Positions 1 to 9,086 of a DNA stretch of 59,856 nt are shown piece after piece. The notes beneath the pieces were generated by a model. The model ran no database searches. It was not told the origin of the DNA and was given only the letters and a program-made list of their open reading frames with translations. Positions within the stretch are counted from its first letter, which is position 1, and the number at the start of each line of letters is the position of its first letter. A program made the position numbers and the translations under genes. Source of the DNA: an uncultured Eubacteriales bacterium. GTDB lineage: Bacteria > Bacillota > Clostridia > Oscillospirales > Ruminococcaceae. The stretch is from positions 1-59,856 of the forward strand of contig OMXI01000016.1 in assembly GCA_900314975.1 (NCBI GenBank). The letters are read 5' to 3'.

Positions 1-98
1 TCGGTCAGCGCCGAAGGCGATACCTTAACTATAAACTTTTCACTATTCGTTATTCACTATTCACTGTTAGCGTCAAAGACGCTAAATTCTGATTTATC
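1..98. repeat. TIR element, partial copy cut by the window edge
   Basis: This is the right-hand part of the element seen complete at 20006-20199. It contains the ATTCACT-type heptamer tract, the hairpin around GCGTCAAAGACGC and the right terminal repeat TAAATTCTGATTTATC (83-98). The left half lies outside the window. It sits just beyond the terminator of the addBA operon. Confidence 0.85.
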
Positions 99-109
99 AT
101 ATCAGCGTT

Positions 110-150
110 AAAAAACCGCTGCTGTCTTGCGAAAAGACGGCGGCGGTATT
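110..150 (-). terminator. Rho-independent terminator of the addB-addA-alkZ-like operon
   Basis: Read on the minus strand, a GC-rich stem (ACCGCCGCCGTCTT against AAGACAGCAGCGGT) with a short loop is followed by a run of six T. It lies directly after the stop codon of the last gene of the minus-strand operon. Confidence 0.8.
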
Positions 151-157
151 CTTATAC

Positions 158-835
158 TTATTTGAGCAGGTGTTTTATCTGTTCATCGCTTGCATACGGC
201 AGCAGCTTTTGCAGGTGCTCGAATATCCGCTCGTATGACTCCTGCGGGGTGCGCTTGTAGACGTTTTGTGCAAAGTCGTCACCCAGAAACTTTTCTGGGG
301 TCGAGTACTGCGCGACTCCCCAGCCGTACTGCTTGCCGTACTTGTCAGTCAGGTAGACAAAGTCGCTGATGACGGCATAGCACTGCTCCTGCAGGCGCGT
401 CATTACTGTATCAAAGCCCTTGTTGCCGCCCTTGCGGTAGTCGCCAAGGCGCTTTAAGTCTTTGGAGATTATCGGGGCGCTGCTGTCAAGCAGGTCGTAA
501 AGCTGCTTATCGCTGTAACGGGCAAGTCCGTCATCATAGCGCGCATCAAAGTCGTACCCGTCGCGGCGGTAGTTGGCAAGGTCTGCGAACCACTCGCGGC
601 TGACGTACACGGCTTTATGCTCAAAGAACTTGCCGTAGGCGCAGTGAGTTTCCCGTATTATCGGTCCTTTCCACTCCCACGCGCCCTGCACGCTGCCGAA
701 CCAGTACTTCGGCTGGATATGCTCCTCGATGGAAAAGCCCTCGACAGAGTTCGCAAAGTACGGCAGAAAGCCGTATTTTTCTATTGCCTTGATTATGTCG
801 CCCTTTGAGCGTACGGTAAAGTTCATCCCTGCCAC
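158..835 (-). CDS. AlkZ-related conserved protein
   Basis: This is a cytoplasmic protein of about 225 aa. The sequence (for example WEWKGPI, SREWFPD-like SREWFADLANYRRDGYDFD, YRKGGNKGFDTV) resembles short Firmicutes proteins annotated as related to the AlkZ/YcaQ winged-helix DNA glycosylases, known for removing alkylated or crosslinked bases. It is much shorter than full AlkZ, so enzymatic activity is not assured. I prefer the GTG start at 835: AAAGGAG lies eight bases upstream, whereas the more distal ATG at 856 would contain that RBS inside the coding sequence. It follows addA by 47 bases and ends at a strong terminator, so it is the third gene of a DNA-repair operon. The family name is from memory; the context supports a DNA-repair role. 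Confidence 0.5.
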   Translation of the reverse strand: MAGMNFTVRSKGDIIKAIEKYGFLPYFANSVEGFSIEEHIQPKYWFGSVQGAWEWKGPIIRETHCAYGKFFEHKAVYVSREWFADLANYRRDGYDFDARYDDGLARYSDKQLYDLLDSSAPIISKDLKRLGDYRKGGNKGFDTVMTRLQEQCYAVISDFVYLTDKYGKQYGWGVAQYSTPEKFLGDDFAQNVYKRTPQESYERIFEHLQKLLPYASDEQIKHLLK

Positions 836-882
836 ACCTGTCACTCCTTTTATCATTATTCAGCAAAATGCTTGCCTGCGCA

Positions 883-3800
883 TCAGTTGACATTTATATT
901 ATACACATTTGCATCAATATCAGCCTCGCCTATTTGCTCACCTTTGAGCTTAATTACTGCTCGGCGGTACGCTTCAAGCTGCGGCATATGCTTTACAATT
1001 GCGCCCTTTGCGTCACGGTCGGTCTTGTAATCGATTATATGCCACTTACCGTTCTTAACATACAAAAGGTCTATAATTCCGTACACTATTGCGCCGTGGC
1101 TCTGATAGCATATAGGCAGCTCGCAGAATATCTGTGCGGTAGCTTTGTCAAAAAGCTCTCCAAGCAAGTCCTGCGGTGCTTTACCCGCCTGCTCAAAGCC
1201 GCCCTTATTGAGCATTGTATCCGCAACGGATTCAAGCATCTGCTTTGCCTCGTTAATCTGCACCTGGGTAAGCTGTTCGCCAAGCTCGTCGATGACCTGC
1301 TCTATCAGCGTGCCGAGCTTTTTAGCCGCATCTGTGTGCGACATCACCAAAAGCTCCATAAGCCTATGTACAAGCGAGCCTTTATTATCGGAACATATGC
1401 TTGCAAACCGCCGTGGTTCTGCCTGTGCCGTGCTGTCGGTATCGGTCTGCTCTGTGCTGTTTTCGCTTGGCACATCACCGCTATACCTGCTGCCTATTTT
1501 TTTCTCGTTGGGCGATTCAAAGATATATGTCGCTTTGAGTTTTTCCTGTTTACTGTTAAGACTTGAAGTGTTTTGCGCGTCAGTATAAAGCTGCTCACCG
1601 TTGTCTGCACCCGCGGACCTGTTCACGTTCGGCACATTATCGAGCTTGAACTCTGCAACGACATTTCCGCTGTCATCAACCGAAAGAGCTTTCCAGCAGC
1701 GCCCAAGCCGAGCAGCCTTATCCGCGTTCTCCTTTTTTTCGGCTTTGTGACAGATGAACAGCGCACTTTCGGCTCTGGTCGCGGCAACATAATTCTGCCT
1801 TGCAGTCTCTTCGTATCTGTCTTGTATGACAGTTTCTTTCAAGTCATCAAAGCTATTGGTCTCAATGATCATAGAGTTATTATGCTCTTTTGACGAGCTT
1901 ACTCCAAAGATGACATTCTTTCTTACGCCCTTATTGTAGACAAGAGCCTGGCTTAAAGAATGACTTGAATTTCTCGCCATGATGCCGAGAATAACTATCG
2001 GTCTTTGAAGTCCCTTTACCTTATGAAGATTTGCGATAAAAACAGCATTAGGCTTTTCACTGAGGTCAAGACAACGGTCGTTAGCCTTGGGCTTTGATGC
2101 GATCAGCTTGCCCAGCTTGTCTGCTGCCTGTTTGAAAGATGCAATTTCGCCGCTTATCTCGCCTGCACGGATAAGCTCAACAGCATAGTAGAAAAGCTGC
2201 ATTTCCTCGCTGCCCATTTTTGCAAGCAGTTTCAAATCATCAGCTGCCTTTTGGATAACAGCTGATGCAGGCATACTGTATGAATCACTTCTTACGCTGT
2301 TTATCGCATCTGCCGCAGCTATAAGGTCCTTGTCGTCTTTTTCGTCAAGGTACTTATAGGTTTTCTTTTTGGTTGTTTCATCGGTCCGGGTTTCCCTGAT
2401 GAGTTTTCCGAGCGAGATACCAGTAAAACCTTTTTTCCTTGCCTTGTCACCCCAACTCGCTGCGGCAAGCCTTTCATCAGTAAAGCTGAACAAAGGACTT
2501 TTCAGCACGTTGTACAGCGCAGCATCATCGTACTTATCCGCTGCGGCAGCCATTAGCTTTGCAAGCACACAAAGCACTTTGTTGTTTGCATAAGCCACCG
2601 AACCCTCGACCTTAACGGGTATGCCCGCGTTTTTCAAGGCAGCGGCAAAGACATCCGTCTCTTTCTTTTCGGGCGTTATGATCATAATATCCCTGTACTG
2701 TATGCGGCGCGGCTGGTCATCGTCAAGCATATATGCGGGGTCATTGACGAGCTTTTTGATAAGAGCAAGCGTTTCATTCTCTCCACACGCCTGAGCGGAC
2801 ATAGACCAACAGCCGTCAAGCACATTCGCCGCGGGCATCTGTATGGTGTCCAAATCTGCACTTGCAAGTATCTCGGGGTATTTTGAGCCCAAAAGGCTTG
2901 TGAACTTTCCGTCGAACCAGCTGCACAGCTTATACGACGAACGGAAGTTGAAGTTCATAACTATGACCTTGCCAAAGCCGCCTTTTGTATCGTCAAACTT
3001 ATCACGAACATAGTTAAACTGTTTTTCGTCAGAGCCTTTGAAAGAATAAATAGACTGCTTGGGGTCGCCCACGATAAACAAAGAGCCTTTTCTCGCCCGG
3101 CACTCGTCCCATTTCTCCACAGGATTTTCAGCTGCAAGGTAAAAGAAAATCTCCGACTGTATCGGGTCGGTGTCCTGAAATTCGTCGATAAGGAAATGGC
3201 TGTGCCTTTGCGAAATGTGCTTTATCAGCTTGCCGCCCGTCTTTGCATCGTCACGCAGCATATTGCGCAGATAGTAAAGCACTGTGTTAAAGTATAGGTC
3301 GCCGCGCTCTCTGAGCTTTTGTTCGACCTGTACGCACGCTTTGAGGCAAAAATCCATAGCGATAGCATATTTTTCGTCGTTAAGCACCTTAAGTGGAGTC
3401 TGGCAGTCACATTTTCTCATATCAAGAGTGTACGTGCCGGCCGCAGGAAAGGTTTTACTCGGATTTACAGCACGCTCATCTTCCCATTTTTTTGCCGAAC
3501 TGCTTGGTATAAACCACGCCTTTGCGGCGCACGAGATACCCATGCTGCTTATATCGCCCTTTATCTTAATCTCGTTCAGCGATTTAATATCTTCAATTAC
3601 CTGTATTAGTTCATCAAACAGATATGTACCCGTGAGCGAAAAAGCATCCTTATGGAGTGCGGGATGATTTGCTGATTTGTTGTATTTGTCCCACTTATCA
3701 AGCGAAGAATTTGTCGTGATACTTCCCGAATTGTTTGCAATAAAGCTGCAAATCTCGGAATAGGTCGGCATAAGAGAACTGCATTTATTCTGCAGTTCAT

Positions 3801-4398
3801 CAGCCGTCAGCACGGGCAGAGTTGGCATTTCATTATCCATATGTTCAAGCCTGCTTTTTATCACCTTGAAAAAAACAGTCTGCGGCTCATCGACCGACTT
3901 GATATACTCCTCACACGCCTGTTTAAGCTCAGGTCCGTATTCGCCCTTGGCTATCGACTGATACTCACGCGATATTGCCTGCGCATACTCGCCCTCTTCA
4001 AGCACGTGCGCACCGATAGGCACGCCTGCATCTATCGGATGCTCTGAAAGGATAGTGCTACAGAACGCATCGATCGTACCCATAAAGCAAAGGTCAATAT
4101 CCTCCGAAGCTTTCGTCAGACGCTCAAGCCTTATGGGGTCTTTCTCTTTTTGTGCAAGCTCGCCGAGCTTTTTCTGGAACCTCTCATAAAACTCTTTTGC
4201 GGCTGCGTTTGTATATGTTATCGCGCTGATTCTTTTTATATCTGTCCCCTCAAGCACCATAGCAGCCATTCTGTCTACAAGTATGCTTGTCTTACCAGAG
4301 CCTGCGGATGCCTCGACAAAGATACTCTCGCCGGTCCGGGAAACTATTTGTTCACGCTGCTTGTGGTCACTGGGAACGCTATTAGCCTTCAGTTTCAT
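883..4398 (-). CDS. addA: ATP-dependent helicase/nuclease subunit A (AddA)
   Basis: AddA is the UvrD-like SF1 helicase and nuclease subunit of AddAB, which resects double-strand breaks and helps start recombination. Visible are Walker A ASAGSGKT (about residues 30-37), Walker B with LIDEFQDTDPIQ (about 405), and a C-terminal RecB-type nuclease motif IIDYKTDRD (about 1120). At 1171 aa it is near the usual length (about 1230 in Bacillus). The start is the ATG at 4398, because AAAGGGGAAG sits just upstream and the ATG overlaps the addB stop as ATGA. The longer reading from 4419 has no RBS. Translation is therefore coupled to addB. Confidence 0.95.
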   Translation of the reverse strand: MKLKANSVPSDHKQREQIVSRTGESIFVEASAGSGKTSILVDRMAAMVLEGTDIKRISAITYTNAAAKEFYERFQKKLGELAQKEKDPIRLERLTKASEDIDLCFMGTIDAFCSTILSEHPIDAGVPIGAHVLEEGEYAQAISREYQSIAKGEYGPELKQACEEYIKSVDEPQTVFFKVIKSRLEHMDNEMPTLPVLTADELQNKCSSLMPTYSEICSFIANNSGSITTNSSLDKWDKYNKSANHPALHKDAFSLTGTYLFDELIQVIEDIKSLNEIKIKGDISSMGISCAAKAWFIPSSSAKKWEDERAVNPSKTFPAAGTYTLDMRKCDCQTPLKVLNDEKYAIAMDFCLKACVQVEQKLRERGDLYFNTVLYYLRNMLRDDAKTGGKLIKHISQRHSHFLIDEFQDTDPIQSEIFFYLAAENPVEKWDECRARKGSLFIVGDPKQSIYSFKGSDEKQFNYVRDKFDDTKGGFGKVIVMNFNFRSSYKLCSWFDGKFTSLLGSKYPEILASADLDTIQMPAANVLDGCWSMSAQACGENETLALIKKLVNDPAYMLDDDQPRRIQYRDIMIITPEKKETDVFAAALKNAGIPVKVEGSVAYANNKVLCVLAKLMAAAADKYDDAALYNVLKSPLFSFTDERLAAASWGDKARKKGFTGISLGKLIRETRTDETTKKKTYKYLDEKDDKDLIAAADAINSVRSDSYSMPASAVIQKAADDLKLLAKMGSEEMQLFYYAVELIRAGEISGEIASFKQAADKLGKLIASKPKANDRCLDLSEKPNAVFIANLHKVKGLQRPIVILGIMARNSSHSLSQALVYNKGVRKNVIFGVSSSKEHNNSMIIETNSFDDLKETVIQDRYEETARQNYVAATRAESALFICHKAEKKENADKAARLGRCWKALSVDDSGNVVAEFKLDNVPNVNRSAGADNGEQLYTDAQNTSSLNSKQEKLKATYIFESPNEKKIGSRYSGDVPSENSTEQTDTDSTAQAEPRRFASICSDNKGSLVHRLMELLVMSHTDAAKKLGTLIEQVIDELGEQLTQVQINEAKQMLESVADTMLNKGGFEQAGKAPQDLLGELFDKATAQIFCELPICYQSHGAIVYGIIDLLYVKNGKWHIIDYKTDRDAKGAIVKHMPQLEAYRRAVIKLKGEQIGEADIDANVYNINVN

Positions 4399-7016
4399 TT
4401 CTTCTTCCCCTTTCCGCAAATGTCAATAAATTCACAAAAGCTGCAGTCTCCGCCCTTTATTGCGGGATTGCTGTCACCCTGTTCGGTCACGGGCGGGAAA
4501 TACTGATTTTCGAGACATTCCTTGAACTCGGTGAGTATTTCATCTATCTCGCTTTGCTTATAATCGCGAGTGAAGGTATCTTTTATTCGCGGATAGCGGT
4601 ACTCGCACTTGTCTATTTTCACGGGCTTATCCATATGCCCCAGAATGTACGCATAGCACATAGTCTGCAGCCACGTTTTAGGCTGCTCGTCGTCCTGTTT
4701 TACTGTTTTGCCTGTTTTGAAATCACCGATATAGTACTCGTCTGTTTCGGTAAAGTGTTCCACTCGGTCGGGATATCCTGCTATCTTCACGCCCGAGGCT
4801 TCGTTTACCGCCTTTGCACCATCTTCGGCGAACAATATTTCCTTTTGATTTTCCTTATCATTTTCATAAGCGTTAAGCGCAATTTGTATCATTTCTTTTT
4901 TGTGGCGCTCCACCGACACACCTGCGGCGGGAATATTCATACAAAGGAACTTATCTGTGTAACGGCTGCAAAGCTGTTCATACTGCTGCTTTGACATATC
5001 TTTGTTGTCTGCAAGAGACTGCATACAGCTGTGTATGATCGTTCCCTGCTCATTTGCCTTAATAACCTCATATTCCTTCCTGTACTGCGCAATTTTGATG
5101 CCCAGCACCCTGCTAAGAAAATACTTTCGCGGGCAGCCAAAAAATGCATCGATCGATGACGGAGAATACTCTTTTTCTTTATCAAAGCAGTTGACCTTTG
5201 CATCATCATTATCCTCGGGCACTTGCTCTGCGAGCGTCTTTCCAGCACAAAAGTCCCTGCCTATCAGTCTGTCGGGCGATATATCGTCATCAAAGAACGA
5301 ATATGTCTTTATGTCTGCAAGCAGCTGCTTATATGATAGTCTGTCTTTTTCCTCGCACAAGCTGTTGTAGAGCTTTGTAACACAAGACGACATATTATCC
5401 TCTTTAAGCTCTGACGCGCTGAAAGACGCATATGACAGCGTTATCTTGTTTCCCAGCGCATTTGCAAGCTCCACAAGGTCCAATGCCTGCTGTGTCCTGC
5501 GCAATATCAGATTTTCAGATGTAGGCGCTTGCTGTGACTTATCAAACAGCGCAATATCACAATCAAGCACTATCGGATCCTCTCGTGCTGTCCCGGGGAA
5601 ACTATCAGCACATAGTCCTGCTATGAACAGCCTGTCGCGCAAAGAGAAAACGGCCTTGTCGACAGAGGTGATATGAAGTGCGCCCTGTGCCCTTGCCTTG
5701 CGGCAGACGTTTCTTTTCATAAGCTGCGCAATTATATCGACAGGGCTTTCTCCCGTTGCGTCTGAATATTCGTTCATCATCTGTACAGCATCATTCAATG
5801 CCGCGGTGTCGAATGCTTTAAGCTCACTTTTGCGCAGACTACAGTATTTGCGCAGCACATAGCAAACCCCCTGCGAAAGCTCTGCCGAAAGCTCCTTCAA
5901 AGGCTCGATATATGCCATAACTTTTCTATCATCCTTGTCGTTTCCGTCAAGAAACGTTGCCAGCTTGTCTATCTTTTTGAGATTATCCTCTCCGTCAAAA
6001 CCAAGGCGCATATTGCCTGCAAGGTCAATTATACCGAACAGGTCTGATTTGTTTCCGCCGCAGACAGTGTCAACAAGCTTTTGCCTGTCAAACGCACTGC
6101 AAAAAACGAGTCCCCTTAACGTTTCAAGGTTGAACTTGCCCTCGCCGCACCACATTTTGAGCCTGCTCAGAAACTCCGCAGGATTGGTGTTTGCAAATGG
6201 TATGCCACAGCCGAAAGTCATTTTGATGCCGTAGCGCCTGCCGAGTTCAAAGAACAACTGCGGATACAGCGATGTATCTGTAACCGCAACGGTACACTTA
6301 TCAAAATCGGTGCCGTTTTCTTTATCGAGTATTTCATCAAGAATGTGCAGAACCTCGTTGTATGCACCGTACGCGCTGAACACCTCAGGCTTTTGCGCCA
6401 TGCTGCTTTTTGCACCAAAAAGCTGCGCAAGGGTCATCTCCTTTGCGCCGCCAAGCGCATCGATAAGCGCCTTTTCAGCAGGCTCGGGCGGGTACTCCTT
6501 GAGCGTCACAAGCTCGGTGTTTTCGAGCTTTGCACCCGTGCTTAATGCTGTTCTTATAAGAGATATGCTGTCAATGACACCGCTTTTTTCACACTCGCTG
6601 ATATAGTTGCTGTAGACCTCGGACAGCGCCTCGTTCTTGTCACTGAACACCTCGCTCTTATCGCTTGAGCCGTCGTCTTTTAGCTTATCAAGCATAGTTT
6701 CCTGTTCACTGCTCTCTATGCGCAGGCGCAGCATATCAAGCGACGCGGTCAGCTTTCTCACGCTTTCATAATCGCTCGAAAAATATCCGATTTTTGCAGC
6801 CTTGACAGCCTTTGTCATCACGCATATCTGCTCGCTTTTGGTGATACTGCGATCGTCGATCAATATCCCGCTGCTGACGAGCGCGCGCTGTGCAAGCTCT
6901 GATGCGTTCATCACACGAAACCCGAACTGCGGCTTATCGAACCAGCACAATGTGCGCAAAAGCTCTGCTTGGTTTACGCCGGAAAGCACAAGTATTGTTT
7001 CGTTATTATTAGCCAA
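4395..7016 (-). CDS. addB: ATP-dependent nuclease subunit B (AddB), short form
   Basis: AddB is the partner of AddA in end resection. The C-terminal half carries YSPSSIDAFFGCPRKYF (Cys near residue 627), the PD-(D/E)XK motif IGDFKTGKT (about 764) and CSFCEFIDIC (about 856-865), giving the four-cysteine Fe-S staple of AddB-type nucleases. At 873 aa it is clearly shorter than Bacillus AddB (about 1160). The N-terminus begins ILVLSGVNQAEL with no GxxGxGKT, so the usual AddB Walker A seems lost. The start is TTG at 7016, set by AAGGAGG seven bases upstream. It is the first gene of the operon, behind a good sigma-A promoter. Confidence 0.93.
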   Translation of the reverse strand: MANNNETILVLSGVNQAELLRTLCWFDKPQFGFRVMNASELAQRALVSSGILIDDRSITKSEQICVMTKAVKAAKIGYFSSDYESVRKLTASLDMLRLRIESSEQETMLDKLKDDGSSDKSEVFSDKNEALSEVYSNYISECEKSGVIDSISLIRTALSTGAKLENTELVTLKEYPPEPAEKALIDALGGAKEMTLAQLFGAKSSMAQKPEVFSAYGAYNEVLHILDEILDKENGTDFDKCTVAVTDTSLYPQLFFELGRRYGIKMTFGCGIPFANTNPAEFLSRLKMWCGEGKFNLETLRGLVFCSAFDRQKLVDTVCGGNKSDLFGIIDLAGNMRLGFDGEDNLKKIDKLATFLDGNDKDDRKVMAYIEPLKELSAELSQGVCYVLRKYCSLRKSELKAFDTAALNDAVQMMNEYSDATGESPVDIIAQLMKRNVCRKARAQGALHITSVDKAVFSLRDRLFIAGLCADSFPGTAREDPIVLDCDIALFDKSQQAPTSENLILRRTQQALDLVELANALGNKITLSYASFSASELKEDNMSSCVTKLYNSLCEEKDRLSYKQLLADIKTYSFFDDDISPDRLIGRDFCAGKTLAEQVPEDNDDAKVNCFDKEKEYSPSSIDAFFGCPRKYFLSRVLGIKIAQYRKEYEVIKANEQGTIIHSCMQSLADNKDMSKQQYEQLCSRYTDKFLCMNIPAAGVSVERHKKEMIQIALNAYENDKENQKEILFAEDGAKAVNEASGVKIAGYPDRVEHFTETDEYYIGDFKTGKTVKQDDEQPKTWLQTMCYAYILGHMDKPVKIDKCEYRYPRIKDTFTRDYKQSEIDEILTEFKECLENQYFPPVTEQGDSNPAIKGGDCSFCEFIDICGKGKKK

Positions 7017-7051
7017 AATTCTTCCTCCTTGGGTGAAGTATTGTTAAATAC

Positions 7052-7080
7052 ATTGTAACACGCTGTCGAAAAATTGTCAA
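7052..7080 (-). promoter_or_regulatory. Sigma-A promoter of addB
   Basis: On the minus strand TTGACA (7075-7080), a 17-base spacer and TACAAT (7052-7057) precede the addB RBS. It lies back to back with the promoter of the plus-strand hydrolase. Confidence 0.85.
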
Positions 7081-7087
7081 CAAACTG

Positions 7088-7116
7088 GTGACAAACTGCG
7101 CAGAATGTGGTATACT
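7088..7116 (+). promoter_or_regulatory. Sigma-A promoter of the hydrolase/DMT pair
   Basis: GTGACA (7088-7093), 17 bases and TATACT (7111-7116) place transcription start near 7123. This rules out the upstream ATG at 7107 as a start for the hydrolase. Confidence 0.75.
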
Positions 7117-7136
7117 TATCGCAAGGGAGTGAAAAC

Positions 7137-7937
7137 ATGATAACTACGGTAAAATACGGCGCGACGAAAACATACGTCGTGCAGGGCAAAAACGGCAGTG
7201 TGCTTTTTGACACTGGCTGGGCAGGGACTTTTCCGCTGCTTTGCCGCGCGCTTGGCGAAAAAGGTATTCGCTTGCAGGATATAAAGCTGCTGCTTATATC
7301 GCACTTTCACCCTGACCACATGGGCATAGCGCAGGAGATCGCAAACGCAGGTGTTACGCTCGCTGCGGCAGATGTGCAAAGAAATCATCTTCACGTTTCG
7401 GACGGTATCTTTGCAAAGGACAGTCGCAGCGGCTTTGTGCCGATAGACGACTCGAAGGTGAGGTTTTTCACGCTGGGTCAGAGCCGCGAGCTTCTCGGTG
7501 AGCTTGGCATTGACGGCGAGGTGATACACACGCCGGGTCACAGTGACGACAGCATTTCGCTTTGGGTGCAAAGCGACAGGGCGCTGCTGGTGGGCGACCT
7601 CAACCCGCTTTACGAGCTTGAGATGCACAAGGGCACGCAGATAGAGCAAAGCTGGCAGAGGCTTTTGGCGCTTGATCCGCAGACGGTTTACTACGCGCAC
7701 GCAAAGACGGCAGTTGTGGGTAAAAATCAGGTGTGCGAAAGCGGAGCGCAGGGCGACACCTACTCGCTGGTGAAAAGGATAACAAGGCTTTGTGACAAGG
7801 GCTGTGATGCGAGCAAGATCGCGGACAAAACAGGTGCGGACATTGACTTTGTGAGGGACGTGCAGAGAATGTACTTCACTCACCCGAATGTCAGCGTACA
7901 GGGCATTCTCGACCGCATTGAGATAAAGGGTAAGTGA
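7137..7937 (+). CDS. Metallo-beta-lactamase-fold hydrolase
   Basis: This is a 266-aa cytoplasmic hydrolase of the glyoxalase II/MBL superfamily. The metal-binding motif HFHPDH spans residues 56-61, followed by HTPGHSDDS near residue 136 and LLVGDLNP near 160, giving a complete two-metal site. The C-terminal 60 residues look like a small helical domain, as in MBL proteins with a winged-helix tail. The substrate cannot be told. The ATG at 7137 follows AAGGGAG. The DMT permease gene begins four bases after its stop, so the two are co-transcribed; this could reflect export or detoxification of a shared metabolite (inference). Confidence 0.85.
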   Translation: MITTVKYGATKTYVVQGKNGSVLFDTGWAGTFPLLCRALGEKGIRLQDIKLLLISHFHPDHMGIAQEIANAGVTLAAADVQRNHLHVSDGIFAKDSRSGFVPIDDSKVRFFTLGQSRELLGELGIDGEVIHTPGHSDDSISLWVQSDRALLVGDLNPLYELEMHKGTQIEQSWQRLLALDPQTVYYAHAKTAVVGKNQVCESGAQGDTYSLVKRITRLCDKGCDASKIADKTGADIDFVRDVQRMYFTHPNVSVQGILDRIEIKGK

Positions 7938-7941
7938 CAAA

Positions 7942-8889
7942 ATGGACAGGTTCAAAAAGGAAGCGGCGGTCTTTGCAGGCGCGCTGCTGTGCTGCTTTTT
8001 GTGGGGCAGCGCTTTTCCGTGCATAAAGATAGGCTACCGCCTTTGGAAAATCAGTGACGGTGACACGTGGCGGATAATTCGCTTTGCGGGCGTGAGGTTT
8101 GTGCTTGCGGGGCTGCTCGTTGTCGCATTTGCGAGCATTGCGCGCAGAAAAGTACTTTTGCCAAGGCGTGCGGAAATGCCAAAAATAATGTGGCTTTCCG
8201 CATTTCAGACGATCGGGCAGTATGTGCTTTTCTACCTTGGGCTTGCGCACACGGGCGGTGTGAACTCCGCCGTGGTCGACTCGCTGACAACGTTTTTTGC
8301 GATAATCATTGCCGCGCTTTTTATGCATATGGAAAGGCTCACCGCGCGCAAGATACTCGGCTGTGTGCTCGGCTTTGCAGGGGTCGTGCTAATAAACATC
8401 ACGCCGCAGGGATTTACTTTCAGCCCGCTCGGTGACGGGCTTGTGGCGCTGTCGGCGCTGTGCTACGGCGTATCGTCAAATCTTATCAAACGCTACTCGC
8501 AGGCGCACGATACGGTGGTTTTCAGCGGATATCAGTTTATCTTCGGCGGTGTCGTGATGACGCTGCTTGGGCAGGTCGGGCTGATGTGTTCGGGTCAAAG
8601 CTGCGCGGTGAACGCGGAAAATCTGCCCAAGGCGGTGGCTATGCTTGTGTATCTGGCGCTGGTATCAAGCGTTGCGTACACGCTCTGGGGGCTACTGCTA
8701 AAGGGCAACGACGTTTCAAAGATTTCGGTCTTTGGCTTTATGACTCCCGTTGCTGGAGTGCTGCTGTCGGCAGTTCTGCTCGGTGAATCGAGCCTGCTGG
8801 GTGTAAAGCATTTTGCCGCGCTGGTGCTAATCGCGGCAGGCATAACAGTAGTAAATCAGAATTTACGCCTCAAGAGGCAAGATTACTAG
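7942..8889 (+). CDS. EamA/DMT-family permease
   Basis: This is a 315-aa membrane protein with about ten hydrophobic segments and the two-fold EamA repeat (drug/metabolite transporter superfamily). WGSAFPCIKIGY near the N-terminus and GCVLGFAGVVLI mid-protein are typical. The transported compound is unknown. It follows the MBL hydrolase by four bases. The last dozen codons (from VNQNLRLKRQDY) lie inside a repeat element (8852-9021), so the element supplies the stop codon and probably replaced the original tail. Confidence 0.85.
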   Translation: MDRFKKEAAVFAGALLCCFLWGSAFPCIKIGYRLWKISDGDTWRIIRFAGVRFVLAGLLVVAFASIARRKVLLPRRAEMPKIMWLSAFQTIGQYVLFYLGLAHTGGVNSAVVDSLTTFFAIIIAALFMHMERLTARKILGCVLGFAGVVLINITPQGFTFSPLGDGLVALSALCYGVSSNLIKRYSQAHDTVVFSGYQFIFGGVVMTLLGQVGLMCSGQSCAVNAENLPKAVAMLVYLALVSSVAYTLWGLLLKGNDVSKISVFGFMTPVAGVLLSAVLLGESSLLGVKHFAALVLIAAGITVVNQNLRLKRQDY

Positions 8890-9021
8890 AGGCAAGAGGC
8901 AAGAATCAGTATCGCCTCAGGGCGATACTTTAAAATCGTCCGCCAAAGGCGGACACCTTGTCTTGCTTCTTGCTTCTGAAAAGCGAAGCGCTCTTGCTTC
9001 TAGTGGGTTAAATTTCGATTT
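8852..9021. repeat. Diverged relative of the TIR element
   Basis: The left end TAAATCAGAATTTA (8852-8865) and right end TAAATTTCGATTT (9009-9021) match the terminal repeats of the 20006-20199 element with a few changes. The interior has the same architecture but different units: heptamers GAGGCAA and GAAGCAA/TTGCTTC in opposite orientations, and hairpins TATCGCCTCAGGGCGATA and GTCCGCCAAAGGCGGAC. It overlaps the 3' end of the DMT permease. Confidence 0.7.
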
Positions 9022-9043
9022 GTCTGTTTAATATTGCAAATGT

Positions 9044-9080
9044 AAAAACAGTCCGTACCATAAAAGCACGGACTGTTTTT
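9044..9080. terminator. Bidirectional terminator
   Basis: AAAAACAGTCCGT (9044-9056) pairs perfectly with ACGGACTGTTTTT (9068-9080) around an 11-base loop. It has A/T runs on both sides, so it can end the plus-strand DMT transcript and the minus-strand ABC transporter transcript. Confidence 0.85.
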
Positions 9081-9086
9081 GCATGT

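Noticed and set aside
868-1566. 232-aa plus-strand open frame inside addA
   Set aside because: It is antisense to conserved AddA nuclease sequence, has no RBS, and its composition is that of a shadow frame.
7116-8024. 302-aa open frame on the minus strand opposite the MBL hydrolase
   Set aside because: It is Arg/His/Val-rich without domains and lies antisense to a clear enzyme with promoter and RBS.
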